From Hylemonella sp. (GTDB lineage Bacteria > Pseudomonadota > Gammaproteobacteria > Burkholderiales > Burkholderiaceae_C): 64,000 nt of DNA. A program made the translations under genes and the position numbers. Where the stretch lies: positions 104,466 to 168,465 of the forward strand of contig JAUYQZ010000001.1 of the NCBI GenBank assembly GCA_030695415.1, given 5' to 3'. Every line of letters begins with the position of its first letter. The stretch's first letter is position 1. Below are positions 16,033-25,015 of the stretch, piece after piece. Under the pieces are notes generated by a model. That model saw only the letters and a list, made by a program, of their open reading frames with translations. It did no database searches and was not told the origin of the DNA.

Positions 16033-16722
16033 CTACTTGCGCGACTCGCTGCCCGGCTGGCTGCCGTCCACCGACGTCCGGTGCTCGAAGGCAAACACCG
16101 CCGCCTCCACGCGCGAGCCGAGATCGAGCTTGGCCATGATGTGGCGCACGTGCAGCTTCACGGTGTTGTGGCTGATCTCCAGCGCCTGCGCAATGACCTT
16201 GTTGCTCTTGCCGCGGGCCACGTGCTCCAGCACTTCACGCTCGCGCTCGGTCAGGCTGTCGACCAGGTCGCGCTTGACGCTGCCCTTCTGGCCCTGCTGC
16301 CACATCTGCGCCAGCTTCATGGCCATGCTGGGCGCCACCACCAGTTCGCCGCGCGCGGCATGGGCGATGGCCTCGATCACCTCGTCGGGCTCCATGTCCT
16401 TGAGCAGGTAGCCGCGCACGCCGGCGCGCAAGGCGCCGGCCAGGTCTTCCTCGGCGGTGCACATGGTCAGGATGACCACGGGCGTCTCGATGCCCTCGGC
16501 GCGCAGGGCACGCAGCACGCTCAGACCGTCGATGGGGCCCAGGCGCAGGTCCAGCAGCACGAGGTCGGGCTGGTGCTGGCGCACCAGGGCCACGGCCTCG
16601 TCCACCTTGCCGGTGTCGCCCAGCACCTGCATGCCGCCGCGTCCCCGCAGCAGATCGGCCAGGCCGCTGCGCAGCACGGCATGGTCGTCCACCAGCACCA
16701 GTCGCACCGCCGGCTGGGTCAT
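16033..16722 (-). CDS. NarL/LuxR-family response regulator
   Basis: The 229-residue regulator has a receiver domain (VLVDDHAVLRSGL, phosphoacceptor Asp near residue 58 in DLVLLDLRLG, Lys in GYLLKDMEPDE) and a C-terminal LuxR-type helix-turn-helix (SLTEREREVLEHVARGKSNK, ISHNTVKLHVRHIMAKL). The start at 16722 overlaps the kinase stop, so both are one unit. The pair is transcribed divergently from soeABC, and palindromes of the NarL-like kind (TTACCC/GGGTAA) lie between them. That makes it the best candidate regulator of the sulfur genes, an inference from position and motif type. Confidence 0.93.
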   Translation of the reverse strand: MTQPAVRLVLVDDHAVLRSGLADLLRGRGGMQVLGDTGKVDEAVALVRQHQPDLVLLDLRLGPIDGLSVLRALRAEGIETPVVILTMCTAEEDLAGALRAGVRGYLLKDMEPDEVIEAIAHAARGELVVAPSMAMKLAQMWQQGQKGSVKRDLVDSLTEREREVLEHVARGKSNKVIAQALEISHNTVKLHVRHIMAKLDLGSRVEAAVFAFEHRTSVDGSQPGSESRK

Positions 16723-17918
16723 GCGGTTCCCGTGCGGGTCGTCGCGTAGGGCACGGTCAGCCGCACCAGGGTCCCGCCGCCGCTGCGCGGGCTGATGGCC
16801 ACCACGCCGCCGAGGCGCTGGGCGCGCTCCTGCATGATGCCCAGGCCGAAATGCGCGCTGCCGTCGGCCGGCTGCTTGGTGAGGCCGCGGCCGTCGTCCT
16901 CCACCCGCACGTCCAGATGCGAGCCACTGTGGATCAGGGTCAGCCAGGCCTGTTGCGCACCGGCGTGGCGGCCGATGTTGGCCAGCGCCTCCTGCACGAT
17001 GTGGAAGACCTGCACCTCCTGCTCGACCGAGAGGCCGAGGTCGGACACCTCGCACTGCAGCTGCAGCGCAATGCCGGCCCGCTGGCGGAATTCGGTGGCC
17101 AGGCCCTGCACGGCATGCAGCAGGCCCTGCGGGTCCATGACGGTGCGGAAGTTGGTCATGATCTCGCGCAGATTGGCCTGGATGCTGCCCACGGCCTGCT
17201 CGACATCGTCGAAGTATTTCTGCGACAGCCCGTCGTCATGCGCGCGCATGGCGTCCTGCAGCAGGGGCAGGCGCATGTTCACGTAGACCAGGCTCTGGGC
17301 AATGCTGTCGTGCACCTCGCTGGCCAGGAACTTGCGCTCGGTCATCACGGTGCTGCACAGGGTTTCGCGCTCCAGCCGCGCGTTGTGCAGGGCCAGCCCC
17401 AGCAACTCGCCGATGGAACGCAGCACGGTCTGGATGTCGGCGTCGAGTTCGCCGTCACCTTCGAAGAACAGGTTGTAAAGGCCGAGCATGCGGCCGCGGT
17501 GGCGCAGGGGCACGGCCAGCATGCGCCGGCAGTCCTGGTAGAAGCGTGCGTCGCTGGGGTGCTGGCGCGCGCAGGCGCTCATGTCGGCGGTCCAGGCCGG
17601 GGCTTCGCTGTCGGCGGCCACGCCGCAGGTGCCGCAGTGCCGGTCCACCATCAGCTCGGCCATGCGCACCTCGGGCGGCAGGCCCACGTCGCCCACCATG
17701 CGCATGTGCTCGCCGTCTTCCGACAGGATGCGCACCACGCCAGCGTGGGCACCGGCCAGGCGCACGATCGGCGCCAGGAACTGGCCCAGCAGGGTTTCCA
17801 ACTCGTGGCCATCGCTCAGGCCGGCGGTGATTTCAGCCAACAGACTGGCCACCGGCGGCGCCTCGGCCGCTGGCGCGGTGACAGCCAGGCCCGCCGGCTG
17901 AAGCGCGGGCCTCAGCAT
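16719..17918 (-). CDS. Soluble GAF-domain sensor histidine kinase, NarX-like
   Basis: The 399-residue kinase has no membrane segment. Residues about 45-180 form a GAF-type domain with four cysteines at about 95, 98, 116 and 130 (HCGTCG, ACARQ, DCRRM). Then come a HisKA_3 dimerisation region with the phospho-histidine near 203 (EVHDSIAQSLVY) and an HATPase domain (EALANIGRHAGA, VEDDGRGL, FGLGIMQERAQRLGG). The cysteine pattern suggests a redox, sulfane-sulfur or Fe-S signal sensed in the cytoplasm rather than a periplasmic ligand. The gene lies immediately upstream of its regulator. Confidence 0.92.
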   Translation of the reverse strand: MLRPALQPAGLAVTAPAAEAPPVASLLAEITAGLSDGHELETLLGQFLAPIVRLAGAHAGVVRILSEDGEHMRMVGDVGLPPEVRMAELMVDRHCGTCGVAADSEAPAWTADMSACARQHPSDARFYQDCRRMLAVPLRHRGRMLGLYNLFFEGDGELDADIQTVLRSIGELLGLALHNARLERETLCSTVMTERKFLASEVHDSIAQSLVYVNMRLPLLQDAMRAHDDGLSQKYFDDVEQAVGSIQANLREIMTNFRTVMDPQGLLHAVQGLATEFRQRAGIALQLQCEVSDLGLSVEQEVQVFHIVQEALANIGRHAGAQQAWLTLIHSGSHLDVRVEDDGRGLTKQPADGSAHFGLGIMQERAQRLGGVVAISPRSGGGTLVRLTVPYATTRTGTA

Positions 17919-18211
17919 GGCGACCCCCCTTCGGAGCGGCAGCTAGGATGGATCATTGTGTCCTCTGTGCACCATGCTGGGGCGTGGTGCATGGTTTATG
18001 GTTATATATTCACCAATCAGTATATGGACGAATACCCCCGGGGGGAAGGCTGGTTTACAGCTTTGACCCTCAGGTTTTCCCTGACTGGTGCGCCGCTTGG
18101 CCCGATTTTCCGGCAACGCCACCCGGGGATACCCCATTACCCATTTGGGTAAGGCGGTAATTACCCGAGTCGGTAATAGACGTTTTCCCTCAGGCTTGCG
18201 GTAATCCTAGG
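17919..18211. promoter_or_regulatory. Divergent control region between the two-component genes and soeA
   Basis: This 293-base region is more AT-rich than its surroundings in the middle (17990-18040). It contains an inverted repeat ACCATGC/GCATGGT at 17971-17995, a TACCCCCGGGGGGA palindrome near 18031-18044, and the two-part palindromic element at 18137-18182. No gene is seen. Confidence 0.6.
18137..18182 (+). promoter_or_regulatory. Two-part palindromic regulatory element, soeA copy
   Basis: The first half TTACCCATTTGGGTAA (18137-18152) has perfect inverted arms TTACCCA/TGGGTAA. Eight bases later comes TTACCCGAGTCGGTAA (18161-18176), then TAGACG. The soeA ATG is 29 bases further on. This is the most symmetrical of the three copies in the window and lies between soeA and the NarL-type regulator pair. 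Confidence 0.7.
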
Positions 18212-21118
18212 ATGGCATCCACTCCCTTGCACGACCCGCAAGCCCCGCCGATGGCCGGGGCCACCACCGACACCCGCAACACCACCTGCTACATGTGCGC
18301 CTGCCGCTGCGGCATCAAGGTTCACCTGCGCAACGGCGAGGTTCGCTACATCGAAGGCAACCCGGACCACCCCCTGAACAAGGGCGTGATCTGCGCCAAG
18401 GGTTCCTCCGGCATCATGAAGCAGTACTCCCCGGCGCGCCTGACCAAGCCGCTGAAGCGCAAGGCGGGCAGCGAGCGCGGCGCCGGCGAGTTCGAGGAAA
18501 TTTCCTGGGAAGAGGCCTTCTCCACGCTGGAGACGCGCCTGCGCCACCTGCGCGCCACCGACCCCAAGAAGTTCGCCCTCTTCACCGGGCGCGACCAGAT
18601 GCAGGCCCTCACCGGCCTGTTTGCGCGCCAGTTCGGCACGCCCAACTACGCGGCCCACGGCGGCTTCTGCTCGGTCAACATGGCCGCCGGCATGATCTAC
18701 ACCATCGGCGGCTCCTTCTGGGAGTTCGGTGGCCCGGATCTGGACCGCTCCAAGCTCTTCATCATGTTCGGCACGGCGGAGGACCACCACTCCAACCCGA
18801 TGAAGATGGCGCTGTCCAAGTTCAAGCGCAACGGCGGACGCTTCATCTCGGTCAACCCGGTGCGCACCGGCTACTCAGCCATTGCCGACGAGTGGGTGCC
18901 CATCAAGCCCGGCACCGACGGCGCCATGCTGCTGGCGCTGATCCACGAGCTGATTGCGCTGGGCCTGTACGACCGCGAGTTTCTCGCGCGCTACACCAAC
19001 GCCGGCCAGCTGGTGAACCAGGACACGCAAGGCGACGAGTTCGGCATGTTCCTGCGCAAGCCCGATGGCGACAAGGTCAACCCGCTGCGCCCGGCCAACT
19101 TCTGGTGGTGGGACCGTCACACGGGCCAGGCCGTGGCCGACCACACCGAGGGCGCCGACCCGGCCCTGCTGGGCCAGTTCGCCATGCCCGACGGCACGCC
19201 CGCGGTGCCGTCCTTCCAGCTGCTGGCCGACCGCGTCAAGGCCTACACCCCGGAATGGGCCGCCGGCATCACCGGCGTGCCGGCCGCCACCATCCGCCGC
19301 ATGGCGCACGAGATGGGCATCACCGCGCGCGACCAGAAGATCGAGCTGCCCATTGCCTGGACCGACAGCTGGGGCAAGAAGCATGAGTCGGTGACCGGCA
19401 ACCCGGTGTCCTTCCACGCCATGCGCGGTCTCGCCGCGCACAGCAACGGTTTCCAGACCATCCGCGCGCTGGCCATCCTGATGAGCCTGCTGGGCACCAT
19501 CGACCGCCCGGGCGGCTTTCGCCACAAGGCGCCCTACCCGCGCGCCGTGCCGCCCAATGCGCGCCCGCCCAAAGGTCCGCAGGCCGTCAAGCCCAACACG
19601 CCGCTGGACGGCGCGCCGCTGGGCTGGCCCGAGAGCCCGGACGACCTGTTCGTCGACGAGCAGGGCGGCCCGGTGCGCCTGGACAAGGGCTTCTCCTGGG
19701 AACACCCGCTGTCGGCCCACGGGCTGATGCACAACGCCATCACCAATGCCTGGCGCGGCGACCCCTACCCGATCGACACCCTGATGATCTTCATGGCGAA
19801 CATGGCGTGGAACTCCACCATGAACACCAGCGAAGTGCGCAAGATGTTGAACGACAAGCGCGAGGACGGGGAGTACAAGATCCCCTTCCTGGTGGTCTGC
19901 GACGCCTTCCAGTCCGAGATGACGGCCTTCGCCGACCTGGTGCTGCCCGACACGACCTACCTGGAGCGGCACGACGTCATGTCCTTCCTGGACCGCCCGA
20001 TCTCCGAGTTCGAGGGCCCGGTGGATTCGGTGCGCATCCCGGTGGTGGCGCCGAAGGGCGAGTGCAAGCCCTTCCAGGAGGTGCTGGTCGAACTCGCCGG
20101 CCGCCTCAAGTTCCCGGCCTTCACCACGCCCGAAGGCACACGCAAGTTCCGCGACTACCCGGACTTCATCGTCAACTACGAAACGGCCCCGGGCTCCGGC
20201 ATCGGCTTCCTGGCCGGCTGGCGCGGCAAGGGCGGCGAGAAGTCCATGCGCGGCGAACCCAACCCGCGCCAGTGGGAGATGTACGCGCAGAACAACTGCG
20301 TCTTCCAGTACGAGATGCCGCTGAACATCCAGTACATGCGCAACTGGAACCGCGACTACATGCAGTGGGCCCAGTCCATGGGCCTGCGCCGAGACGCCGA
20401 CCCCATCGTGATCCACATCTATTCCGAATTCCTGCAGGGCTTCCGCCGCGCCGCGCAGGGCAAGCGCGCGGGCCGGCAGCCGCCGGACCACCTGCGCAAG
20501 CGGGTGGAGACCTACTTCGACCCGCTGCCCTTCTACTACACGCCGCTCGAATCGCAGGCCACCGACACCGCCACCTACCCGCTCAACGCGGTGACGCAGC
20601 GCCCCATGGCCATGTACCACGCCTGGGATTCCCAGAACGCCTGGCTGCGCCAGATCCACACCTACAACTTCCTCTTCGTCAACCCGGTCACCGCGAAAGC
20701 GCAGGACATCGAAGACGGCGGCTGGATGTGGGTGGAGTCGCAATGGGGCAAGGTGCGCTGCCTGTGCCGCTACTCCGAAGCGGTGGAGCCCGGCACGGTC
20801 TGGACCTGGAACGCCATCGGCAAGGCGCCGGGCGCCTGGCGCCTCACGCCGGACGCCAACGAATCGCGCCAGGGCTTCCTGCTCAACCACCTGATCAGCG
20901 AAGAACTGCCCGGCTCCAGGGCTGGCAGCACGGTGTCCAACTCCGACCCGATCACCGGGCAGGCCGGCTGGTACGACGTGCGCGTGCGCATCTACAAGGC
21001 CGAGCCCGGCGAACCGGAAGAATCGTGGCCGCGCTTCGACGCCGTGCCCGCCGCGCCCGGCACCGGCAAGACGCCCGAGACGCAGTCCTACTTCGCGGGC
21101 AAGGGAGAATGGAAATGA
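18212..21118 (+). CDS. soeA: SoeA, molybdopterin subunit of cytoplasmic sulfite dehydrogenase
   Basis: SoeA is the molybdenum catalytic subunit of SoeABC, which oxidises sulfite to sulfate on the cytoplasmic side of the membrane and passes electrons to quinone. The 968-residue protein has the N-terminal [4Fe-4S] motif with cysteines at about 26, 29, 33 and 61 (CYMCACRCG and GVICAKG), followed by the DMSO-reductase-family catalytic domains. There is no twin-arginine signal, as expected for SoeA. The ribosome site at 18212 is weak; an ATG at 18251 is a possible alternative. soeB overlaps its stop. It supplies the step after DsrAB in place of Apr/Sat, which are not in the window. Confidence 0.93.
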   Translation: MASTPLHDPQAPPMAGATTDTRNTTCYMCACRCGIKVHLRNGEVRYIEGNPDHPLNKGVICAKGSSGIMKQYSPARLTKPLKRKAGSERGAGEFEEISWEEAFSTLETRLRHLRATDPKKFALFTGRDQMQALTGLFARQFGTPNYAAHGGFCSVNMAAGMIYTIGGSFWEFGGPDLDRSKLFIMFGTAEDHHSNPMKMALSKFKRNGGRFISVNPVRTGYSAIADEWVPIKPGTDGAMLLALIHELIALGLYDREFLARYTNAGQLVNQDTQGDEFGMFLRKPDGDKVNPLRPANFWWWDRHTGQAVADHTEGADPALLGQFAMPDGTPAVPSFQLLADRVKAYTPEWAAGITGVPAATIRRMAHEMGITARDQKIELPIAWTDSWGKKHESVTGNPVSFHAMRGLAAHSNGFQTIRALAILMSLLGTIDRPGGFRHKAPYPRAVPPNARPPKGPQAVKPNTPLDGAPLGWPESPDDLFVDEQGGPVRLDKGFSWEHPLSAHGLMHNAITNAWRGDPYPIDTLMIFMANMAWNSTMNTSEVRKMLNDKREDGEYKIPFLVVCDAFQSEMTAFADLVLPDTTYLERHDVMSFLDRPISEFEGPVDSVRIPVVAPKGECKPFQEVLVELAGRLKFPAFTTPEGTRKFRDYPDFIVNYETAPGSGIGFLAGWRGKGGEKSMRGEPNPRQWEMYAQNNCVFQYEMPLNIQYMRNWNRDYMQWAQSMGLRRDADPIVIHIYSEFLQGFRRAAQGKRAGRQPPDHLRKRVETYFDPLPFYYTPLESQATDTATYPLNAVTQRPMAMYHAWDSQNAWLRQIHTYNFLFVNPVTAKAQDIEDGGWMWVESQWGKVRCLCRYSEAVEPGTVWTWNAIGKAPGAWRLTPDANESRQGFLLNHLISEELPGSRAGSTVSNSDPITGQAGWYDVRVRIYKAEPGEPEESWPRFDAVPAAPGTGKTPETQSYFAGKGEWK

Positions 21119-21843
21119 CGCAGCTCGCCCTGGTCATCGACCTCAACGTCTGTGTCGGCTGCCATGCCTGCGTGACCAGCTGCAAGCAGTGGAACACCTC
21201 GGGCACGGCCGGCGCGCTGGCCGACCTCAACCCCTACGCCGCCGAGCCCAACGGCACCTTCTTCAACCGCGTGCAGACCTTTGAGGTGGGCGAGTACCCC
21301 AACACGCAGACCGTGCACTTCCCCAAGAGTTGCCTGCACTGCGAGGACCCGCCCTGCGTGCCGGTCTGCCCCACGGGCGCGAGCTACAAGCGCGAGAGCG
21401 ACGGCATCGTGCTGGTGGACTACGACAAGTGCATCGGCTGCAAGTACTGCTCCTGGGCCTGCCCCTATGGCGCGCGCGAGTTCGACGAAGACCGCAAGGT
21501 GATGACCAAGTGCACGCTGTGCGTGGACCGCATCTATGACGAGCAGATCCCGCAGGCGCAGCGCAAGCCCTCCTGCGTGATCGCCTGCCCCTCCAACGCT
21601 CGCCTGTTCGGCGACATCCACGACCCCGAGTCCGAGGTGTCGGTGGCCATCACCGAGCGCGCCGGCTACCAACTCATGCCCGAGTGGGGCACGAACCCGG
21701 CCAACCACTACCTGCCGCGGCGCAAGACCGAGATCCGGATCCACCCGGAAGACCTGCAGCGCGTGGACAACCCGCTCAAGATCGACGGCCAGCAGCCCGA
21801 AGTCGCCCACCGCACGCCCGGGCGCGAGGACCACTCCACATGA
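21115..21843 (+). CDS. soeB: SoeB, four-cluster iron-sulfur subunit
   Basis: SoeB (242 residues) relays electrons from SoeA to SoeC. Ferredoxin motifs are seen in order: CVGCHACVTSC, CLHCEDPPCVPVC, CIGCKYCSWAC and CTLC with CVIAC, enough for four clusters. The ATG at 21115 overlaps the soeA stop and has AGGGAG seven bases upstream; an ATG six bases earlier is less well spaced. No signal peptide is present, which places the complex in the cytoplasm. Confidence 0.94.
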   Translation: MTQLALVIDLNVCVGCHACVTSCKQWNTSGTAGALADLNPYAAEPNGTFFNRVQTFEVGEYPNTQTVHFPKSCLHCEDPPCVPVCPTGASYKRESDGIVLVDYDKCIGCKYCSWACPYGAREFDEDRKVMTKCTLCVDRIYDEQIPQAQRKPSCVIACPSNARLFGDIHDPESEVSVAITERAGYQLMPEWGTNPANHYLPRRKTEIRIHPEDLQRVDNPLKIDGQQPEVAHRTPGREDHST

Positions 21844-22769
21844 AACCCGCCTTTTCTGTCATCTTCCTCACCACCCTGATCGGGGCCGCCCAGGGACTGT
21901 TCCTGGCGCTGTACCTGGCCGAACTGCTGCTGCAGCCCGATCCGACGCTGCGTGGCTTCCTCATCACCGGCGACATCGTCGTGCTGGCGCTGTCGGGCCT
22001 GGGCCTGATCGCGTCCTTCTTCCACCTCGGCCGTCCGGAGCGCGCCTGGCGCACCGCCACCATGTGGCGCACCTCCTGGCTCTCGCGCGAAGTGATCGTG
22101 CTGCCGGTGTTCATGGCCGGCGTCTTCCTGCATGCCCTGTCGCACTACTTGGGCCAGGGACCGGCCGCGTTGATCGGTCTGCTCACCGCGCTCGCCAGCC
22201 TGGCGCTGTATGTCAGCACCGCCATGATCTACGCCTCCATCCGCTTCCTGCAGGAATGGGCCAGCCCCCTGACGGTGGCCAACTACACGCTGCTGGGCCT
22301 GGCCTCGGGCTTCACCCTGGCCACCGTGCTGGCCGCTGTGGCAGCACCCGAACTGGTCGCGGTCTACGCGCTGCTGGCCGCCGTGTTCACGCTGGCCGGC
22401 TTCATCACACGCACCGCCTCGCTGCTGCGCAACGCGCGCCTGGCGCCGAAGTCCACCCTTCAGACCGCCATCGGCATCAAGCACCCGCGCATTGTGCAGA
22501 AGTCGCAGGGCTTCATGGGCGGCGCCTTCAACACCCGCGAGTTCTTCCATGGCAAGAGCGCCGCCATGTTGCGCAGCGTGAAGTGGAGCTTCCTGCTGCT
22601 GGTGTTCCCGCTGCCGCTGCTGTTCATGGTGGCCGGCCTGCAGACCGGCTCGCTGCCGATGCTGGCCGCGGCCTTCGCGCTGCAGTACATCGGCCTGCTG
22701 GCCGAGCGCTGGTTCTTCTTCGCCCAGGCCAACCACCCGCAGAACCTCTATTACCAGACCATCGCCTGA
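21840..22769 (+). CDS. soeC: SoeC, DmsC/NrfD-type membrane anchor
   Basis: SoeC anchors SoeAB and passes electrons to quinone. The 309-residue protein has about eight hydrophobic segments, starting MKPAFSVIFLTTLIGAAQGL, and the typical loop HLGRPERAWRTATMWRTSWLSRE. Its ATG overlaps the soeB stop, so soeABC is a tightly coupled operon. About 80 bases separate it from the SulP gene that follows on the same strand. Confidence 0.93.
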   Translation: MKPAFSVIFLTTLIGAAQGLFLALYLAELLLQPDPTLRGFLITGDIVVLALSGLGLIASFFHLGRPERAWRTATMWRTSWLSREVIVLPVFMAGVFLHALSHYLGQGPAALIGLLTALASLALYVSTAMIYASIRFLQEWASPLTVANYTLLGLASGFTLATVLAAVAAPELVAVYALLAAVFTLAGFITRTASLLRNARLAPKSTLQTAIGIKHPRIVQKSQGFMGGAFNTREFFHGKSAAMLRSVKWSFLLLVFPLPLLFMVAGLQTGSLPMLAAAFALQYIGLLAERWFFFAQANHPQNLYYQTIA

Positions 22770-22848
22770 TTGACTCGTCTCAAGCCCTGGCGGTCAATGT
22801 CATGCACATCAGCTTGCGCGCGATACCGAAAAAAAGCCCGGCTCCAAC

Positions 22849-24972
22849 ATGAATGACAGCAAGCGACTGGCCGACCGCCTGCAACGCCTCTTTCCGTTTC
22901 TCGCCTGGTTTCCGATCTCTGCGCTGGTACTGCGCAGCGACATGATTGCCGGCATCACCGGGGCGCTGGTGCTGGTGCCCAAGGCCATGGCCTACGCCCA
23001 GCTGTCGGGTCTGCCGGTGCACTTCGGCCTGTACGTCGCTTTCATCCCGGCGCTGCTGGGCGCCCTGTGGGGCTCGTCGCGCCAGCTTGCCACCGGGCCG
23101 GTGGCCATCATTTCGCTGATGACAGCCGCCGCCCTGACGCCGCTGGCCGTGCCTTTTTCCGAGGACTACGTCGGCCTGGCCCTGCTGCTGACGCTGATGG
23201 TGGGCGCGATCCAGTTCGCCCTGGGCGCCCTCAAGCTTGGCACCATCGTCAACTTCGTTTCGCACCCGGTCATCCTGGGCTTCATGAACGCGGCGGCCAT
23301 CATCATTGCGCTGTCGCAACTGGACATGCTGCTGGGCATCCCCAAGGGACGCAGCGACTCCTTCCTGCAGGACATCTGGGAGATGCTGGGCTACCTGCCG
23401 CAGACCCACTGGCCCACGCTGGCCATGTCGGCCTTTGCCCTGGCGCTGATGCTCGGGCTCAAGCGCGTCAAGCCGATCTCCAAGCTCAGCGTGCTGATCG
23501 CCGTGGCGGTGACGATCGTGGTCAGCCAGGCCGTAGGCTTCGAGCGCAGTGCCAGCAGCCCGATCGAACGCATCGCCGACGCCGACACGCAGGAGCGCGC
23601 CCTGCGCTACGTGCGCGACGAGCAGCGCATCAGGGAACTCAGCGCCCTGGCCAACAGCCAGACGGCCCAGCTGCGCAAGCTGGAAGCCAGCGACCCGCGT
23701 GCGGCCGCCGTGCTGCGCCACCAGCTGCACGTGACCCAGCTCGACGCGGCCGACCTGGCCGCGGACAACCAGCGCCGCATGAAGGACTTCAAACACATGG
23801 TGTTCCTGCGCGCCGATCCGGCTGGCGGCGAAGCCACGCTGCACCTGGAACACCAACTGCCGCCCGGCGTCGCCACCGACGGCCAGCCGTGGCGCATCAA
23901 AAAGATCGAACAAGGCGAGCTGCGCCTGAGCGGCGGCGGCGACGTGGTGGGCAACATACCGCAGGGCCTGCCGGCGTTTCGCGCGCCCACCCTGACGTTC
24001 GACGGCGTGCTGGCCCTGCTGTCGGCGGCCATCATCATCGCGCTGGTGGCCTTCATGGAGTCGATCGCCATGGCCAAGGCGATGGCCGCCACCACCAGAC
24101 AGCGCATCGACCCCAACCAGGAACTGATCGGTCAGGGCATGGCCAACCTGGGCGGCGCCTTCTTCCAGTCCTACCCTGCCAGCGGTTCGTTCACGGGCTC
24201 GGCCATCAACCTGCAGGCCGGCGCGCAGACGGGTTTTGCGATGGTGTTCAACGCGGCGTTCGTGGTGGCCACGCTGCTGTTCCTCACGCCCTACCTTTAC
24301 CACCTGCCCAAGGCGACCCTGGGCGTGATCATCCTGATGGCTGTGACCAGCCTGGTCACGCCGGCCGCCCTCAGGCACACCTGGAAAGCCAGCCGCAGTG
24401 ACGCCTTCGTGGCGCTCCTCACCTTCGTCGTCACCCTGCTGGCTGCGCCGCACCTGGACAAGGGCATCCTGATCGGCGCCGCGCTGGCCATCATGATCCA
24501 CCTCTACCGCACCATGCGCCCGCGCGTGGTGCAGCTCGGTCGCCACCCCGACGGCGCGCTGCGCGACGTCCGCACCCACCCCAATCTGCCCACGAGCGAT
24601 GACGTGATCGCGCTGCGCTTCGATGCCTCGCTGTACTTCGCCAACGCGCCCTTCTTCGAAGATGCCGTGCTGGCCGCCGTGGCCGACAAGCCGGCCGTCA
24701 AGTACCTGCTGATCGTGGGCAACGGCATCAACCAGATGGACGCCTCGGGCGAGGAAGTAGTGCGCGGCCTGGTCGAGCGGCTGCGCGCCAACGGCATCAC
24801 CCTGGTGTTCTGCGGCCTGAAGAAGCAGGTGCTCGACGTCATGCACAACACCGGCCTGGATGAATTCATCGGCGCCAGGTTGATCTTCCCGCACGAAGAC
24901 CAGGCACTGGAGGCCATCTACGACTGGCTGGGTCACAAAGGCAAGGGCGAACTGCTCAGGGCGTCGGTATGA
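22849..24972 (+). CDS. SulP-family anion permease with a large inserted loop domain
   Basis: SulP proteins move sulfate, bicarbonate or related anions. This 707-residue member has the N-terminal permease signature (GALVLVPKAMAYAQLSGLPVH), a second repeat starting near FMESIAMAKAMA, and a C-terminal STAS domain (LRFDASLYFANAPFF). Residues about 229-366, in the loop before the second repeat, form a hydrophilic insertion of some 135 residues with a coiled-coil-like part (RALRYVRDEQRIRELSALAN) that most SulP proteins lack. By SLC26 topology this loop would be periplasmic. The position after soeABC suggests sulfate export or sulfite/bicarbonate exchange, but the substrate is not known. Confidence 0.88.
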   Translation: MNDSKRLADRLQRLFPFLAWFPISALVLRSDMIAGITGALVLVPKAMAYAQLSGLPVHFGLYVAFIPALLGALWGSSRQLATGPVAIISLMTAAALTPLAVPFSEDYVGLALLLTLMVGAIQFALGALKLGTIVNFVSHPVILGFMNAAAIIIALSQLDMLLGIPKGRSDSFLQDIWEMLGYLPQTHWPTLAMSAFALALMLGLKRVKPISKLSVLIAVAVTIVVSQAVGFERSASSPIERIADADTQERALRYVRDEQRIRELSALANSQTAQLRKLEASDPRAAAVLRHQLHVTQLDAADLAADNQRRMKDFKHMVFLRADPAGGEATLHLEHQLPPGVATDGQPWRIKKIEQGELRLSGGGDVVGNIPQGLPAFRAPTLTFDGVLALLSAAIIIALVAFMESIAMAKAMAATTRQRIDPNQELIGQGMANLGGAFFQSYPASGSFTGSAINLQAGAQTGFAMVFNAAFVVATLLFLTPYLYHLPKATLGVIILMAVTSLVTPAALRHTWKASRSDAFVALLTFVVTLLAAPHLDKGILIGAALAIMIHLYRTMRPRVVQLGRHPDGALRDVRTHPNLPTSDDVIALRFDASLYFANAPFFEDAVLAAVADKPAVKYLLIVGNGINQMDASGEEVVRGLVERLRANGITLVFCGLKKQVLDVMHNTGLDEFIGARLIFPHEDQALEAIYDWLGHKGKGELLRASV

Positions 24973-25015
24973 TCCGGACGACGGCGACAGGCACAGCCAC
25001 CTTTCCTCTCCATTC

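Noticed and set aside
18137..18152. Classic NarL 7-2-7 heptamer site
   Set aside because: Arm sequences resemble it, but the distance between the TAC and GTA ends is two bases shorter than in the known 7-2-7 arrangement, so it is described as a related, distinct motif.
18875..20890. 671-residue minus-strand open frame opposite soeA
   Set aside because: No recognisable motif, antisense to a strongly supported molybdopterin enzyme.
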